Shown here: positions 11,126-23,452 of the stretch, one piece after another | Position numbering within the stretch: the stretch's first letter is position 1 | How the letters are laid out: each line of letters begins with the position of its first letter | NCBI GenBank assembly: GCA_032717465.1 | Contig: CM064663.1 | Span: forward strand, 12,908,396-12,972,395 | Source of the DNA: Coenobita brevimanus | Lineage: Eukaryota; Arthropoda; Malacostraca; Decapoda; Coenobitidae | DNA: 64,000 bases | Reading direction: 5' to 3' | The notes under the pieces: model-generated | What the model was told of the DNA's origin: nothing | Seen by the model: the letters and a program-made list of their open reading frames with translations, nothing else | Databases searched by the model: none | Program-made: the position numbers and the translations under genes

Positions 11126-14100
11126 GGAGTAGACTGTAGCACCAGTCGAGCAGGGCAGTACTCCCGAGGTGGATGGAAAGCTGATGACAGGGAGTGCTGG
11201 AGCTCCCGTTTCATCAGCCCTCAGGACTAGTTTCTGACCATCCCCCTTTGCTGAACTTTTTCAGTGTCTCAGTTACACAGAGAGTAGGCCAGCATGCTCT
11301 CCAGTACAAATTTCTCTAACTATCTTCACCATACTACATGCACAGTACACACTACACTTCCTATTAAAAAATCAACAAAAATGGCGTCTACTAATCAAGC
11401 CTCGGAGTCCCCAGGGGGGGGGACCATAAATGCCCCCGCCATCTGCCCCTCTCCCGGTGACGACTCGAGGTGCCTGGAACCACTGTCTGACTCTCTTCTT
11501 CTTCATTTCTGCAACATTCGCGGCCTTTCATCTAACTTTCGCTCTGTTGAGCACCACCTCTCCTCCTCGAAACCTCACCTTCTTTTTCTGACGGAGACTC
11601 AGCTGTCTGAGGCAACCGACAGCAAACCCTTTTCTGTATCCTCCTACTTTCTCTATACTCATTTCAAAGCCAAAGGTGGCTGTTGTGTATACATACGCAA
11701 CGACTTATCTTGCTCTCGTGTTCCTGATTTTGATTCTTCTGAATTCTCCACACTCTGGCTTTGGCTTTCCTGTCATTCTCTGACTAAATATATCTGTGCT
11801 GTTTACTTATCCCCTAATTCTACTGACTATCAAAAATTCTTTGACTATCTTACTTCTACGATGGAACACATTCTGTCCATTTCTCCTTTCTCCGAAATCT
11901 CCATTCTTGGAGATTTCAATGTTCACCACCACCTTTGGCTCTCCTCTCCTTTCACGGATCCACCTGGTGAACAAGCCTACATCTTTTCTATCCTTAATGA
12001 CCTAGAGCAGCTTGTACAGCACCCTACCCGTATCCCTGACCGCCTTGGAGAGAGCTCCAACATACTTGACCTCTTCCTCACAACTAATCCTTCTGCTTAC
12101 TCTGTTAATCTTTTCTCTCCGTTGGGCTCCTCCGATCACAACCTTATTACCTTAACCTGTCCTATCACTCCGGTACGGCCTGTGGACCCTCCAGGGAAAC
12201 GTCGTCTGTGGCATTTTGGAGCCGCGAACTGGGAGGCCCTCAGGCAGTACTTCTTTGATTTTCCCTGGAATGATTATTGCTTCCATGGCCGTGAGCCATC
12301 TGAGTGTGCCTGGCGCATTACGGAGGTTATTCTCTCGGGCATGGAAGCATACATTCCTTTCTCATATCCTTTGACTAACGCAAGAAAGCCTTGGTTCAAT
12401 CACGCTTGTTCTAATGCTGTCCGCAACAAGGAGAAGGCCTACAAAAGGTACCGGAGCCAACCCACCCCTGAATCACATCATCTTTACGTTTCTGCCCGGA
12501 ATCGTGCTAAGTCTGTTCTTCGCTCTACTAAAAATAATTTCATCCATACTAAATGCTCTCAACTCTCCAACTCGAATTCTTCCCGCTCCTTCTGGCACCT
12601 AGCCAAAAATCTTTCTAACAACTTTACCTCATCATCCTTCCCTCCTCTTTTCTACTCTGATGGTTCTGTAGCTATTTCTTCTACTGATAAAGCAGATCTC
12701 TTCGCACAGACTTTCTCCTCCAATTCCACCTTAGACGATTCCGGTGCTGTTCCTCCATCACTTCTCCCCTCTGACTTCCTCATGGCTGACATTAAAATTT
12801 CTTCAGTTGATGTATTTTCTGCCATCACTGGCCTCAGTACTAACAAGGCATATGGGCCTGATGGGGTCCCTCCTGTTGTTCTCAAGAACTGTGCTTCTGT
12901 GCTTACACCCTGCCTAGGCAAACTCTTTCGCCTTTGTCTGTCAACTTGTACCTTTCCTTCTTGCTGGAAGTTTGCTCTCATTCAGCCAGTCCCAAAGAAG
13001 GGTGACCACTCCCAACCCTCCAACTATCGTCCAATTGCTTTAACGTCCTGTATTTCAAAAGTTTTCGAGTCAATTCTTAATAGAAAAATTTTAAGGCATC
13101 TTTCCTATCACAACCTTCTTTCCGATCGTCAGTATGGGTTCCGTCAGGGACGCTCCACTGGCGATCTTCTCACCTACCTTTCTGACTCCTGGTCATCCTC
13201 CTTTCGGGACTTTGGCGAAAGCTTTGCCATTGCACTTGACATCTCAAAGGCTTTCGATCGAGTCTGGCATAAATCTTTAATTTCCAAACTGCCCTCCTAC
13301 GGTTTCTATCCTTCTATCTGTGCCTTCATCGCTAGCTTCCTTTCTGGTCGTTCTATAGCTGCTGTTGTAGACGGCCATCGTTCTTCTCCTAGATCTATCA
13401 ACAGTGGTGTTCCTCAGGGCTCTGTCCTATCACCAACTCTCTTCCTTTTATTCATCAATGATCTTCTAAGCTGTACATCTAACCCTATCCACTCATACGC
13501 TGATGATTCCACCCTTCACCTTTCCATTCGGTTCCCGCAACGCCCATCTCAACAGTTACTTCAACAAACAAGGGATGAGGCTATGGCACACCTAATGTCT
13601 GACTTGGCTCGTATCTCTGACTGGGGTAAAAATAATATGGTTGTCTTTAATGCATCTAAGACTCAGTTCTTACACCTATCAACCCGACAAAATCTTCCAC
13701 AGGTATACCCATTAATGTTTAATAATATTCAACTTAATCCTGCATCATCCTTGAACATGCTTGGGGTTTCATTTACTCAGGACTTATCTTGGAAAGACCA
13801 TATTACATCTCTTGTAAAATCTGCTTCCAAGAGATTGGGTGTGCTAAGCCGACTCCGTTCTTTCTTTACCCCTGCACAATTGTTGACTCTATACAGAGGT
13901 TTTATCCGCCCCTGTGTGGAGTACAACTCTCATGTGTGGGGAGGCTCCCCACATACAGCTCTTCTCAATAGGGTGGAGTCAAAGGCTTTTCGTCTCATTA
14001 ACTCTCCTCCTCTTACTGACTCCCTTCAACCTCTGTCTCTTCGCCGCACTGTTGCATCTTTATCTCTTTTCTATCGCTACCTTAATGGTCACTGCTCCTC

Positions 14101-14441
14101 TGAACTGTCTGCTTGCATTCCTCCACCTCTACGACGGGCGCGTAGCACCCGTCTGGCAGGAAACTCTCATCCCTTTTCTGTCCAACACTCTAATGCAAGA
14201 GTTAACCGTTACTCCCAGTCTTTCATTTATGCAACAGGTCAGCTCTGGAACTGTCTCCCTCTATCTGTATTTCCTGCTGCCTATGATCTCCAGTCTTTCA
14301 AACGCAGTGTGTCCAGGCATCTCAAAATAATCGGATCTTGAATTTGGCTCTCTATTGTATTTTGTTTTTCTCTTGAAGGGAACTGTTACTGCGGGCCATG
14401 GCCTTTGGTTCCTTCTTCCTCGCATAAAAAAAAAAAAAAAA
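11126..14441 (+). mobile_element. LINE-B1, full-length and apparently intact
   Basis: A non-LTR retrotransposon of about 3.3 kb: leader (11126-11380), one long reading frame, a short 3' region and a poly-A tail at 14426-14441. It sits inside LINE-A1, whose frame stops at about 11125 and resumes at 14442. Its leader ('ctggagctccc', 'gagtaggccagcatgctct') recurs at 38800-38985 and 63240-63345, so the 5' end is real and not truncated. Target duplications are not obvious. Other LINE-B copies here are at 17034, 36566 (minus), 44351, 54707 (minus) and 55963. Confidence 0.85.
11294..14341 (+). CDS. LINE-B endonuclease-reverse transcriptase (1015 codons, uninterrupted)
   Basis: One frame encodes both activities needed for target-primed reverse transcription. 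The APE endonuclease motifs are 'NIRGLSS' (about residue 74), 'LTETQ' (Glu101), 'GDFN' (206-209) and 'SSDHN' (279-283). The reverse transcriptase has 'NYRPIAL' (about 577), '[10 protein letters not shown]' with catalytic Asp649, '[10 protein letters not shown]' (about 705) and 'YADD' (735-738). A basic C-terminal region follows. The more likely start is the second Met, codon 30 (11381): the related LINE at 63428 starts at the equivalent ATG and residues 1-29 overlap the conserved leader. No ORF1 was found upstream. Every expected catalytic residue I can see is present, unlike all other copies in the window. It belongs with Jockey/CR1-like LINEs; the exact clade is unresolved. Confidence 0.85.
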   Translation: MLSSTNFSNYLHHTTCTVHTTLPIKKSTKMASTNQASESPGGGTINAPAICPSPGDDSRCLEPLSDSLLLHFCNIRGLSSNFRSVEHHLSSSKPHLLFLTETQLSEATDSKPFSVSSYFLYTHFKAKGGCCVYIRNDLSCSRVPDFDSSEFSTLWLWLSCHSLTKYICAVYLSPNSTDYQKFFDYLTSTMEHILSISPFSEISILGDFNVHHHLWLSSPFTDPPGEQAYIFSILNDLEQLVQHPTRIPDRLGESSNILDLFLTTNPSAYSVNLFSPLGSSDHNLITLTCPITPVRPVDPPGKRRLWHFGAANWEALRQYFFDFPWNDYCFHGREPSECAWRITEVILSGMEAYIPFSYPLTNARKPWFNHACSNAVRNKEKAYKRYRSQPTPESHHLYVSARNRAKSVLRSTKNNFIHTKCSQLSNSNSSRSFWHLAKNLSNNFTSSSFPPLFYSDGSVAISSTDKADLFAQTFSSNSTLDDSGAVPPSLLPSDFLMADIKISSVDVFSAITGLSTNKAYGPDGVPPVVLKNCASVLTPCLGKLFRLCLSTCTFPSCWKFALIQPVPKKGDHSQPSNYRPIALTSCISKVFESILNRKILRHLSYHNLLSDRQYGFRQGRSTGDLLTYLSDSWSSSFRDFGESFAIALDISKAFDRVWHKSLISKLPSYGFYPSICAFIASFLSGRSIAAVVDGHRSSPRSINSGVPQGSVLSPTLFLLFINDLLSCTSNPIHSYADDSTLHLSIRFPQRPSQQLLQQTRDEAMAHLMSDLARISDWGKNNMVVFNASKTQFLHLSTRQNLPQVYPLMFNNIQLNPASSLNMLGVSFTQDLSWKDHITSLVKSASKRLGVLSRLRSFFTPAQLLTLYRGFIRPCVEYNSHVWGGSPHTALLNRVESKAFRLINSPPLTDSLQPLSLRRTVASLSLFYRYLNGHCSSELSACIPPPLRRARSTRLAGNSHPFSVQHSNARVNRYSQSFIYATGQLWNCLPLSVFPAAYDLQSFKRSVSRHLKIIGS

Positions 14442-16985
14442 TCTGACAACTACCTGGTGGATGGGAAAGTTAAGAGAAGGTAAGAGATGGGTGAGAGCTA
14501 GGAGGGTTAGGTGTGGCAGGGAGGTGTTGAAAGTGAGTGAGTTGGATAAAAGAGAGAAAAAGATAGAGTATCAGGAGAAATTGAAAGATGAGTGGAACGC
14601 AGTGAAAGATCGGGAAAATGGCAGAGTGGAGGAGGAATGGCAGTTATTTAAGAGTGCTATGATGGGGCATGCAGAAGAGGTGTGTGGTGTGAGACGTGTG
14701 GGTGGTGGTGTAAGAAAAGGAAGTGAATGGTGGTGCGAGGAAGTAAGTATGGCTGTGGCTGAGAAGAGACGTGCATATGAAGTGTGGCTGCAGAGGAAGG
14801 ATGACATGTCATATAAGAGGTATAAGGAAAAGAGGAATAGGGCGAGAAGGGCTGTGCGTGATGCTAAAGTGGCAGCAGATGAGAGGTGAGGTAGGCGGCT
14901 GACAGAGAATTTTCAACAGAATAAAATGTTTTGGAAGGAGGTGAAAAGGGTGCGAAAGGGAGAGTCTGGGAAGGAAGAACGAGTAAAAGCAGAGGATGGA
15001 AGGATGTTAATTGAGATGGATGCAGTAAGGAAGAGATGGGCAGAGTATTCTGAAAGATTGTTAAATGTAGAGGAGGAAAGGGTGGCTGAGATTGTCACGG
15101 ATGGAAGGGTGCAAGGAATAAATGTATTGGGAGAATTGAATGATTCTTTGATCACGAAGGAGGAAGTGGAGAAGGCAGTAAAGGAGATGAAAACAGGGAA
15201 AGCTGCAGGTGTGGATGGGTGTGCTGTGGAATGCCAGAAGGGTGCTGGAGGGACTATTGCTGACTGGTTAGTAAGATTGTTGAATGTGTGCTTTGTGAAA
15301 GGTATGGTGCCAGTTGACTGGGCAATGCTTGTGTGGTCCCGTTGTATAAAAGCAAGGGTGATAAGTATGAATGTACTAGCTTTAGTGGTATAAGTCTGTT
15401 GAGTGTCATAGTTAAAGTGTATGGTAGAGTGATAATTATGAGAGTTAGAGAAGGTACAGAGGGAGTGATTGGTAATGAGCAGTGTGGCTTTAGGAGAGGG
15501 AGGGGATGCGTGGATCAGGTGTTTGCGGTGAGACAAGTGTGTGAAAAGTATTTAGCGAAAGGCAAGGATGTGTTTTGGGCATTTATAGATTTAGAGAAAG
15601 CATATGAAAGAATTGATAGGGAGGCTTTGTGGACTGTTTTAAGATTGTATGGACTTGATGGTAAGTTACTAAAAGGGGTGAAAAGTTTATATGTAAATAG
15701 TATAGCGTGTGTAAGAGTGTGAAATACTGTGAGTGATTGGTTTCCGGTGAGAGTGGGGCTGCGACAGGGGTGTGTGATATCGTCTTGGTTGTTTAATATT
15801 TACATGGATAGTGTTGTAAGTGAGGTGAATGCAAGAGTTTTAATTGGAGGTCTGAGTCTGGTGAATGTTGATGGAGTGTGGAATCTGAAGCAGCTGCTGT
15901 TTGCAGATGATACCGCACTGGTGGCTGATTCAGAGGAGAGATTGAGACAGTTGGTAGAGGAGTTTGGAAGGGTGTGTGAAAGGAGGAATTGAAAATATAT
16001 GAGAATAAGAGTAAAGTGATGAAGTGTACGAGGTTGGTAGATGGTAGGGGGATGAATATAGTTTTGAATGGCGAGTTGCTTGAGGAGGTAGAGTGTTTTA
16101 AATATCTAGGGTCACATGTTGCTGTGGATGGAAGAATAGATGCAGAAGTGAAGTTTAGAATAAATGAAGTAGGAAAGGTGCTAGGAGGAATGAAAAAAGT
16201 GTTTAGATGTCGTTTGCTTAGAATGGATGTAAAGAGAAGGCTGTATGAGGGTGTTGTGGTACCGACTGCGTTATATGGGGCTGAAACATGGAATAAGGGT
16301 GTAGCAGAGGGGAAAAGTTTGAATGTAACGGAGATGAGGTGTCTGAGGAGAATGTGTGGAGTGACGCGTATGGGTCGAGTGCAGAATGATGAAGTGCGAA
16401 GGAGAACTGGAGTTGTTTGGGAGATGGCTGGTAGAGTTGAGCAGAGGGTGTTGCGATGGTTTGGGCATATGGAGAGAATGGATAATGAGCGATTGGTGAA
16501 AAAGATAACTAGATCTGATGTGAGAGGTGTAAGGCTGAGAGGAAGACCATGAATAGGATGGATGGACAGTGTGAAGAGAGCGCTGGATGCGAGAGGGATG
16601 TCTGTTGAGCAAGGAAGAGTGGCTGTGCATGACAGAAATAAATGGAGAGAAACTGTGAATGAATAAGTGATGACGCAGCCCTGAGGGGATATTCTCCCGC
16701 ATTTGGTCTGATCAGATATTTCAGGTCATGTGCGAGTAAAGGGATGAGTCTGTTATGATGTGGCAGGGGTAAACCAGCTCTGCTGTCGGGTCCTGCTGCG
16801 GATGTCACTGATTGCATTGCGCAGTTGACCCTTGTGCGGTGTAGTGCGGTGAGGACCTGTCCATTCTCCCCTTTGGGGCTAAGATGCAAATGAATGTGTT
16901 TGAATGGATGAGTAAATGGGGAGTGTGTCGTCCTGTCTCGGCTACCTCCCGTTCCTTGGGGGAAGCAGCCTAGGTATATGGATAG
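14442..16985 (+). pseudogene. LINE-A1 reverse transcriptase region and 3' tail (broken)
   Basis: Continues LINE-A1 after the LINE-B1 insertion, starting with the delayed endonuclease motif (Ser-Asp-Asn-Tyr at 14443). RT pieces in different frames are 14461-14889, 14926-15393, 15333-15722, 15729-15992 and 15989-16552. Motifs include 'FIDLEKAYERID', 'GLRQGCVISSWLFN' and 'FADDTALVADS'. A tail domain has 'LYGAETW' and 'VLRWFGHMERMD'. At least four stops or frameshifts separate them, so it is dead. The 3' UTR (16552-16985) ends in 'gaagcagcctaggtatatgg' followed by (GATA)n, unlike the LINE-A2 tail, so this is a separate subfamily. Confidence 0.75.
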
Positions 16986-16997
16986 ATAGATAGATAT

Positions 16998-17024
16998 ACA
17001 GTGGTAGAGTGTGTGTTTTGCACA
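16998..17024 (+). repeat. Small tRNA-SINE head fragment
   Basis: 'acagtggtagagtgtg' followed by 'tgttttgcac' matches the D-arm and anticodon-arm region of the SINE at 41439 ('acagtggtagagtgtg', 'cgtttcgcac'). Only about 27 bases survive between a GATA tract and the start of a LINE-B fragment. Confidence 0.5.
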
Positions 17025-17033
17025 TAAATATAT

Positions 17034-19170
17034 ATCAAAGACTTTCAATCGAATCTGGCATATATCTTTAACCCCTAATATGCGGCCATCGACAGCCGAC
17101 CCCCACCCCGGGTGGCGGCGTTCGATCGCGGTCTGAGTACCTGTAGGAAAATATTAGCCAAAAATCAGAGATTAAACCTAGAGCATTATACTTGGTATGG
17201 CAGATAGTACTTACATTCAGCTTTCTCCAGAGACAGGTGTTGAGCCTTCATGGACTACCCAAGGACTTGTGTAGACTTGCAAAGTTGGGTAACAAAATCT
17301 TCACTTTCACAGTTCCAGCAACCCGGTTTCCCCTCTACCACAGCCTCATTCTGTCACATTAAACTTTATACTACAACGTACAGGTAGTTTGGAATCCGTA
17401 TTTGTACAATAAGGACTGAAAATAAGGCTAAAATCAACGAAGCGTACGGCCGACATGCAGTGCGGCGGCGGTCTTCCCATCACTCAACAAACATTTCCAT
17501 TTTCACAGCTAAAAACACGTATACTACATTATTTTTAATCACATTACTTCCCAAAAGATCACCGCAGTGTGCTTTTTATTCTGCCTTACGCCCGTCACTT
17601 TATTCTCGTTCCTGTCGGCCGTTCGCACTGCCTCGGAAGAGCTAGAACTCACCATAATGTCACTTTGAAAGTCTGCGGTAAACTGACGCTAAACAGGGGC
17701 AAACCATGCGAAAAAAAGCTAGTGTTACAACTGGGGAAACAAGCGTTTCCTATTAGCATAAACTGCTTGTGAGAGGAGAGCGCAGATTTACAGTTCTGAG
17801 CAGTCAGAGCGCTGCCATGTATCACAACCAGGCTGGCCAGGCCGTGGTGGGGGGGGAGGGGGGAAAAATGCGATACTTGGCAACAACGGAGGTCAGTAGT
17901 ACAAAGGTAAAGTATGCTAATTGTAGCTAAAGGGTGGTGGTACTGATAGACAATACCAGCTGGAACATCCTTGCCCGCGTTTATCCAAAATTAACTTGAA
18001 TCGCAAACGCGACACTCTGCCGTTATGCCCTTTTTGGCAAGCATCGCAAACGCGACGCTCCGCATTTTAGGGGTTAAATTCCAAACTGCCCTTTTACGGT
18101 TTCTATCCTTCTATCTGTGCCTTCATCTACAGCTTCCTTTCTGGTCGTTCTATAGCTGCTGTTGTAGACGGCCATCGATCTTCTCATAGATCTATCAACA
18201 GTGGTGTTCCTCAGGGCTCTGTCCTATCTCCAACTCTCTTCTTTTTATTCATCAGTGACTTTCTAAGCTGTACATCTAACCCTATTGACTCGTATGCTGA
18301 TGATTCCACCTTTCACCTTTCCATTCGGTTCCTGCAACGTCCATCTCAGCAGTTACTTCAACAGACAAGGGATGAGGCTATGGCAGACCTGATGTCTGAC
18401 TTGGCTCGTATCTCTGACTGGGGTAAAAATAGTCTTGTTGTTTTTAATGTATCCAAGGCTCTGTTCTTACACCTAGCGACACGACAAAATCTTCCACAGG
18501 TGTACACACTAACGTTTAATAATATTCAGCTCAATCCTGCATCATCCTTGAACATGCTTAGGGTTTCATTCATTCGGGACATATCTTGGAAATATCATAT
18601 TACATCTCTTCTAAAATCTGCCTCCAAGAGATTAGGTGTGCTAAGCCTACTCCATTCCTTCTTTACCCCTGCACAACTGTTGACTCTATACACGGGTATC
18701 TGCCCCAGTATGGAGTACAACTCTCATGTATGGGGAGGCTCCCCACATACAGTTCTTCTCAATCGGGTGGAGTCAAAGGCTTTTCTTCTCATTAACTCTC
18801 CTCCTCTTACTGCCTCCCTTCAGCTTCTGTCTCTTTGCCGCACTGTTCCATCGTTATCTCCTTTCTACCACTACTGCAATGGTCTCTGCTCCTCTGAACT
18901 GTATGCTTGCATTCCTCCACATCTACAATGGGCGCGTAGCACCCGTCTAGAAGCAAACTCTCATCCCTTTTCTGTCCAATTCTCTAATGCAAGAGTTAAC
19001 CGTTACTCCCAGTCCTTCATTTAGGCAACAGGTCATCTCTGGAATTGTCTCCCTCTGTCTGTATTTCCTGCTAGCTATGATCTCCAGTCTTTCAAACGCA
19101 GTGTGTTCACGCATCTCGAAATGTACAGATCTTGAATTTGGCTCTATCTTGTATCTTTTTTTTTTCTTGG
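17034..19170 (+). pseudogene. LINE-B2, 5'-truncated and split by a piggyBac-like element
   Basis: Starts inside the RT region at the 'KAFDRVWH' equivalent ('gactttcaatcgaatctggc'), breaks at 17068 and resumes at 18078 with 'ccaaactgcccttttacgg'. The C-terminal part (18380-19024) is open and clearly LINE-B ('ISDWGKN', 'SRLGVLS'-like). The tail at 19139-19170 runs into GA and TA microsatellites. Truncation and the insertion make it non-functional. Confidence 0.8.
17068..18077. mobile_element. piggyBac-like element nested in LINE-B2 (1.01 kb)
   Basis: TTAA at 17068-17071 and 18074-18077 flanks inverted ends: 'cccctaatatgcgg' on the left and, reverse-complemented, 'cccctaaaatgcgg' on the right. 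Removing the insert and one TTAA restores LINE-B sequence ('tctttaa' joined to 'ttccaaactgcc'), so the boundaries are certain. Reverse-complemented, its inside matches 4290-4380 ('gttacccaactt', 'aggctcaaca', 'gagaaagctgaatgta'). A G-rich run occurs at 17845-17870. There is no transposase frame, so it is non-autonomous. Confidence 0.85.
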
Positions 19171-19182
19171 AAGGAACAGTAT

Positions 19183-19562
<380 letters not shown>

Positions 19563-19572
19563 ATATAGATAT

Positions 19573-21762
19573 AGACATAATGAAATCGACTTCATTATAG
19601 CAGATAAGAATAACACGATCACAAATGTCACAGTTATCAACAAAGCAAATATAGGTAGTGATCATAGAATGATGGGTTCCACAGCCAAACTCAATTTCAG
19701 AAGTGAAAGAAAGATGATTAAAGATAAAAAGATATGCCCAATAAAAGTAAACGAAAAGAAAGCAGCCTTTCAGTTGGAAATAAGGAACAGATTTCAGGCT
19801 CTAAGGAATGCTGAATGTGACGTATGAGCTGAATGACAGACTAACAAAAGTGCTAAGAGAATCAGCGGAGGTAGTAGGAAAACCTAATACAACCAAAGCC
19901 AAGAAGTATTCAGAAAAGACACTCGAGCCTTTGAAAAAACGAAAGGAAATGAAAGTAAAAACAAAGAAAGACGAAATAGAACGAGCGGAATTAAATAAGC
20001 TTACCAACAAAAGACAAAGAGAAGAAAAAAGAAAGAGAAACATGGATCAGATAAAAAAAAAAAAAAAGGAAAATGACTGAAACAGGTCCGAAGTAAAATG
20101 GCACTAGGAAAGCAACAAATGACATCACTGAAAGAAAAAAAAAACGGTGAAATCATTAAATGCCGAGATAAGATGGTGAAGAGAGTTGAAGAATGTTACA
20201 AAAAACTGTATGCATCAAAGACAATAGTACCAATAGCTAACTTTTCAGTTGACAAAAGTGAAATACCTTAGGTAACACCAAAGTGAATATTTCTCTTAAA
20301 GATATGAAAAGAGGGAAGGCTCCGGGAGAAGATGGAATGGTAACAGATTTACTGTTGGATGCTGGGGTAGAAGTACAAAATAGGCTTGCTCACATATTTA
20401 CCCATTGTATCAAACAGAAGAAATTTCCCAAAACATGGTGTAATGCAATAGTTATTTTACTTTACAAAAAAGGTGACTCGAAAGATCTTAGTAACTATCG
20501 ACCCATTAGCTTATTATTAGTCATTTACAAACACTTCACGAAAGTCCTCACGAACATAATAAGAACAATTTTGGAGGAGAACCAACCTCGTGAGCAGGCA
20601 GGATTCGGAAGCGGGTATTCAACACCCGATCATCTACATACATTGAATCAGCTAATTGAGAAAACTAAAGAATATAATAAACCACTGTGCTTAGGTTTTG
20701 TTGATTACGAAAAGGCTTTTCATTCAGTGGAGCACATAGCGATTATAAATTCAGTGCGAGAACAAGAAGTGAATGAGAACATTGTAAAACTGCTCGAAAA
20801 CATATATAAAGAGGGACATGCTACTGTTACATTACATAAGGACTCAGAGAAAATAAAGATTGAGAAGGGCGTGCGTCAGGGAGATACAATTTCACCAAAA
20901 TTATTTAAAGCATGCCTAGAAAGTATTTTCAGAAAGCTACATTGGGAAAATAAAGGAGTGAACATAGATGGAGAAAAGCTAAACCATTTAAGATTTACAG
21001 ATGATATTGTGCTAATCTCAGAAACAGCGGAGCCATTGCAAGAAATGTTAAATGACCTGAACAGAGAAAGTCTGAAGGTAGGACTGAAGATGAACCGGAG
21101 TAAAACTGATGTTTAATCCACAAACATCAAAGAGCGTATTCAGGATGTGCGATGAAATTCTTGAAGAAGTTGAGGAGTGCAGCTACTTGGGACAAATACT
21201 AAAATTAACAAAAAATCATGATAGCGAAATAAAAAGACGCATTAAAATTAGATGGAAGGCCTTCTGTAAACATAGAGACATTATGAAAAGTAGCTTGCCA
21301 GTTTGTATGAAATGAAAAGTATATAACGAATGTATAATTCCGGCTATGACGTATGGTTGTGAGACCTGGAAACTGACTAAATCGATGGAAAATAAATTAA
21401 TCCGTTCTCAGAGGGCAATGGAAAGGACAATGTTGGGAATATCTTTAAGAGACAGGAAAAGATCAACTTGGGTGAGAGAGCAGACTAAAGTCAAAGATAT
21501 TATAGAAGTTATAGAAGAACAGAAATGGAGGTGGGCAGGCCATATAGCAAGAATAAGGGATAACCGATGGAGCAAGAGGATGACTGACTGGACACCAAGA
21601 GAATGTAAGCGTAGCAGAAAAAGACCAGACAGGAGATGGAGAGATGAGATAGAGAAATTTGCAGGGAAAACATGGCAAAGATTGGATCAGCCAAGGAATT
21701 CGTGGAGAAGGTTGGGGTGGCCTTAGTTCATCAGTGGACTAGTTAAGGCTGCTGCTGCTGCT
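19573..21762 (+). pseudogene. LINE-C1 (RTE/BovB-like), 5'-truncated
   Basis: It begins in the last part of the endonuclease ('IGSDHRMM', about 19655-19680), so most of the endonuclease is missing. The linker (19808-20080) is Lys/Glu-rich. The RT frame 20283-21116 has 'KAPGEDGMV', 'NYRPISLL', 'FVDYEKAFHSVE', 'GVRQGDTISP' and 'FTDDIVL', where Thr replaces the usual Ala of FADD. A one-base shift at about 21110 moves the tail domain to 21109-21315 and 21346-21726 ('YGCETWKL', 'RWAGHIARI'). The 3' end reads 'cagtggactagtta' then (GCT)n. A 3' end of short tandem repeats is typical of RTE elements. Dead copy. Confidence 0.75.
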
Positions 21763-21764
21763 GC

Positions 21765-21769
21765 TGCTG

Positions 21770-21859
<90 letters not shown>
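21765..21859. repeat. (TA)n microsatellite
   Basis: About 85 bases of TA directly after the (GCT)n tail of LINE-C1. Confidence 0.95.
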
Positions 21860-21863
<4 letters not shown>

Positions 21864-22190
21864 CGCTTCCTTTCTCCCTCCGACTTGGTGGGCCGCAACA
21901 GGCAAACGCCCGCATTAACCAGTGGCTAACAGTCTAAGCAACATTCCTCCCACTCCTGCTGCTCACACTTTTGATGTGAAGGAGGCAGTGAAATGAATGC
22001 AATGAGAAGGATAACATGAATTTTCTGAGGCAAGATCGGGCACTAACGCAGCATCAGTAGGTCTTGTGTTACCAGTGAAGTTATTTTTTATGCACACAAA
22101 CACATTGTGCAGCAACTTCTGTTAGTAATGATTATGTGCACAAAAACATGCGCACCTCGTTCCCCCCCCAAAAAAAAAAAAAAAAAAAAT
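21860..22190 (+). repeat. Direct repeat, copy 1 (~330 bp)
   Basis: Repeated at 23131-23450 with roughly 85-90 percent identity by eye. Shared blocks include 'ctccgacttggtgggccgc', 'acacttttgatgtgaa', 'acaagatcgggcactac' (copy 2) and 'cacaaacacattgtgcag'. Both copies end in a poly-A stretch inside a C-rich context. The identity of the repeat is unknown. Confidence 0.7.
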
Positions 22191-22479
22191 CCTAACCATA
22201 TGAAGAATACACTGTCCGTCGTAGAAAATGAAGAACGCAATGTTGGCAACACTCACCTGGGCAGGTGTGGTTGAATGGTCAAGGACACGATAGGTCGCAG
22301 GTTGGACAATTATTTGTGATTAGTTTTTGAGACAAAGAGAAAGCAAGGGAAGTAGAATGGAGTGTCACATATTATGTTATTATATGTGTTCATGCAAAAG
22401 ACTTTGGCTAAAGAATCACATAAGTAGCAAATATTGAACATGAAAAAGGAATAGTAACCCCACACGTGGCATATATCCG

Positions 22480-22511
<32 letters not shown>

Positions 22512-22781
22512 GACAGAGGGTGAAGAAGAAATAAGAAAAAAAGGAATAACAACACAATGAAATGGAATGAAAATAAAAAGTTGTTCAAATAAAAAAACCC
22601 TATAAGAAGAGAATCTATATATAGAGAGAGAATTGTAAAAATATTAATGTTAGTGCTGGAGAATACCAACCTGATCATTTGATGATGAAATATATACCTA
22701 ATCTGCCTGAATTGCGTAACCTCATACCACCCTCCCCAATCCCTTGGTGATCGATAACTTCAATCGTCGTCAGAAACACCA

Positions 22782-22854
<73 letters not shown>

Positions 22855-23130
22855 ATTTTTTTATGTAAGTTACCTAAATGTCACAAAAAAAAGATCATGT
22901 CATTTTCATCCAAAGAATGTTTTCCTGAGGAAAGTGACATGAGCTTGAAAAAAAAAAAAGAAAAAAAAACAGCTATTGCACAAAGTATCCACTGTTCATC
23001 TTTCCTGATCAAAAGGCAATCTATCACGTTGTCTATCAAGATTTTTGTTTTATGAATTCGTGTCATTTTTTTTTTTTTTTTTTCAAGAAAAGGCATTTTC
23101 TGCCGCCCCTCACCCCACCATCATCTTCCC
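22191..23130. other. Unassigned DNA between the direct repeats, with microsatellites
   Basis: About 940 bases. It holds a (GACA)n run at about 22486-22512, a (TC)n(AC)n tract at 22787-22852, and poly-A or poly-T runs at 22950 and 23067. No gene is recognised; the short frames are low complexity. Confidence 0.5.
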
Positions 23131-23450
23131 CTCGCTTCCATTCTCTCTCCGACTTGGTGGGCCGCCAACAGGCACAGGCCCGCATTAGCCAGTGGCTAAT
23201 AGTCTAAGCAACATTCCTCGCACTCCTTCTGCCCACACTTTTGATGTGAAAGAGATAGTGATATACATGCAATGGGAAGGATAACATGAATGTGCTGAGA
23301 CAAGATCGGGCACTACCGCCGCATCAGTAAGTCTTGTGTTACCAGTGGTGTAATTTTTTATGCACACAAACACATTGTGCAGCGACTTCTGCTAGTAATG
23401 GTTTTGTGCAAAAAAAAAAAAAAAAATGCGCACCTTGTTCTCCTCCCCCC
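23131..23450 (+). repeat. Direct repeat, copy 2
   Basis: Second copy of 21860-22190, in the same orientation. It ends in poly-A and a C-run immediately before the leader of the CR1-like element. Confidence 0.7.
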
Positions 23451-23452
23451 CT

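Noticed and set aside
14913..15536. Ser/Thr/His-rich 207-codon frame on the minus strand
   Set aside because: It is the antisense shadow of LINE-A1 RT; similar shadows occur over all LINE-A copies (for example 16271-16702, 31803-32318 and 33573-34352).
21860..23450. LTR pair of a retrotransposon
   Set aside because: The repeats lack TG...CA ends, no primer-binding site or coding region lies between, and both end in poly-A.
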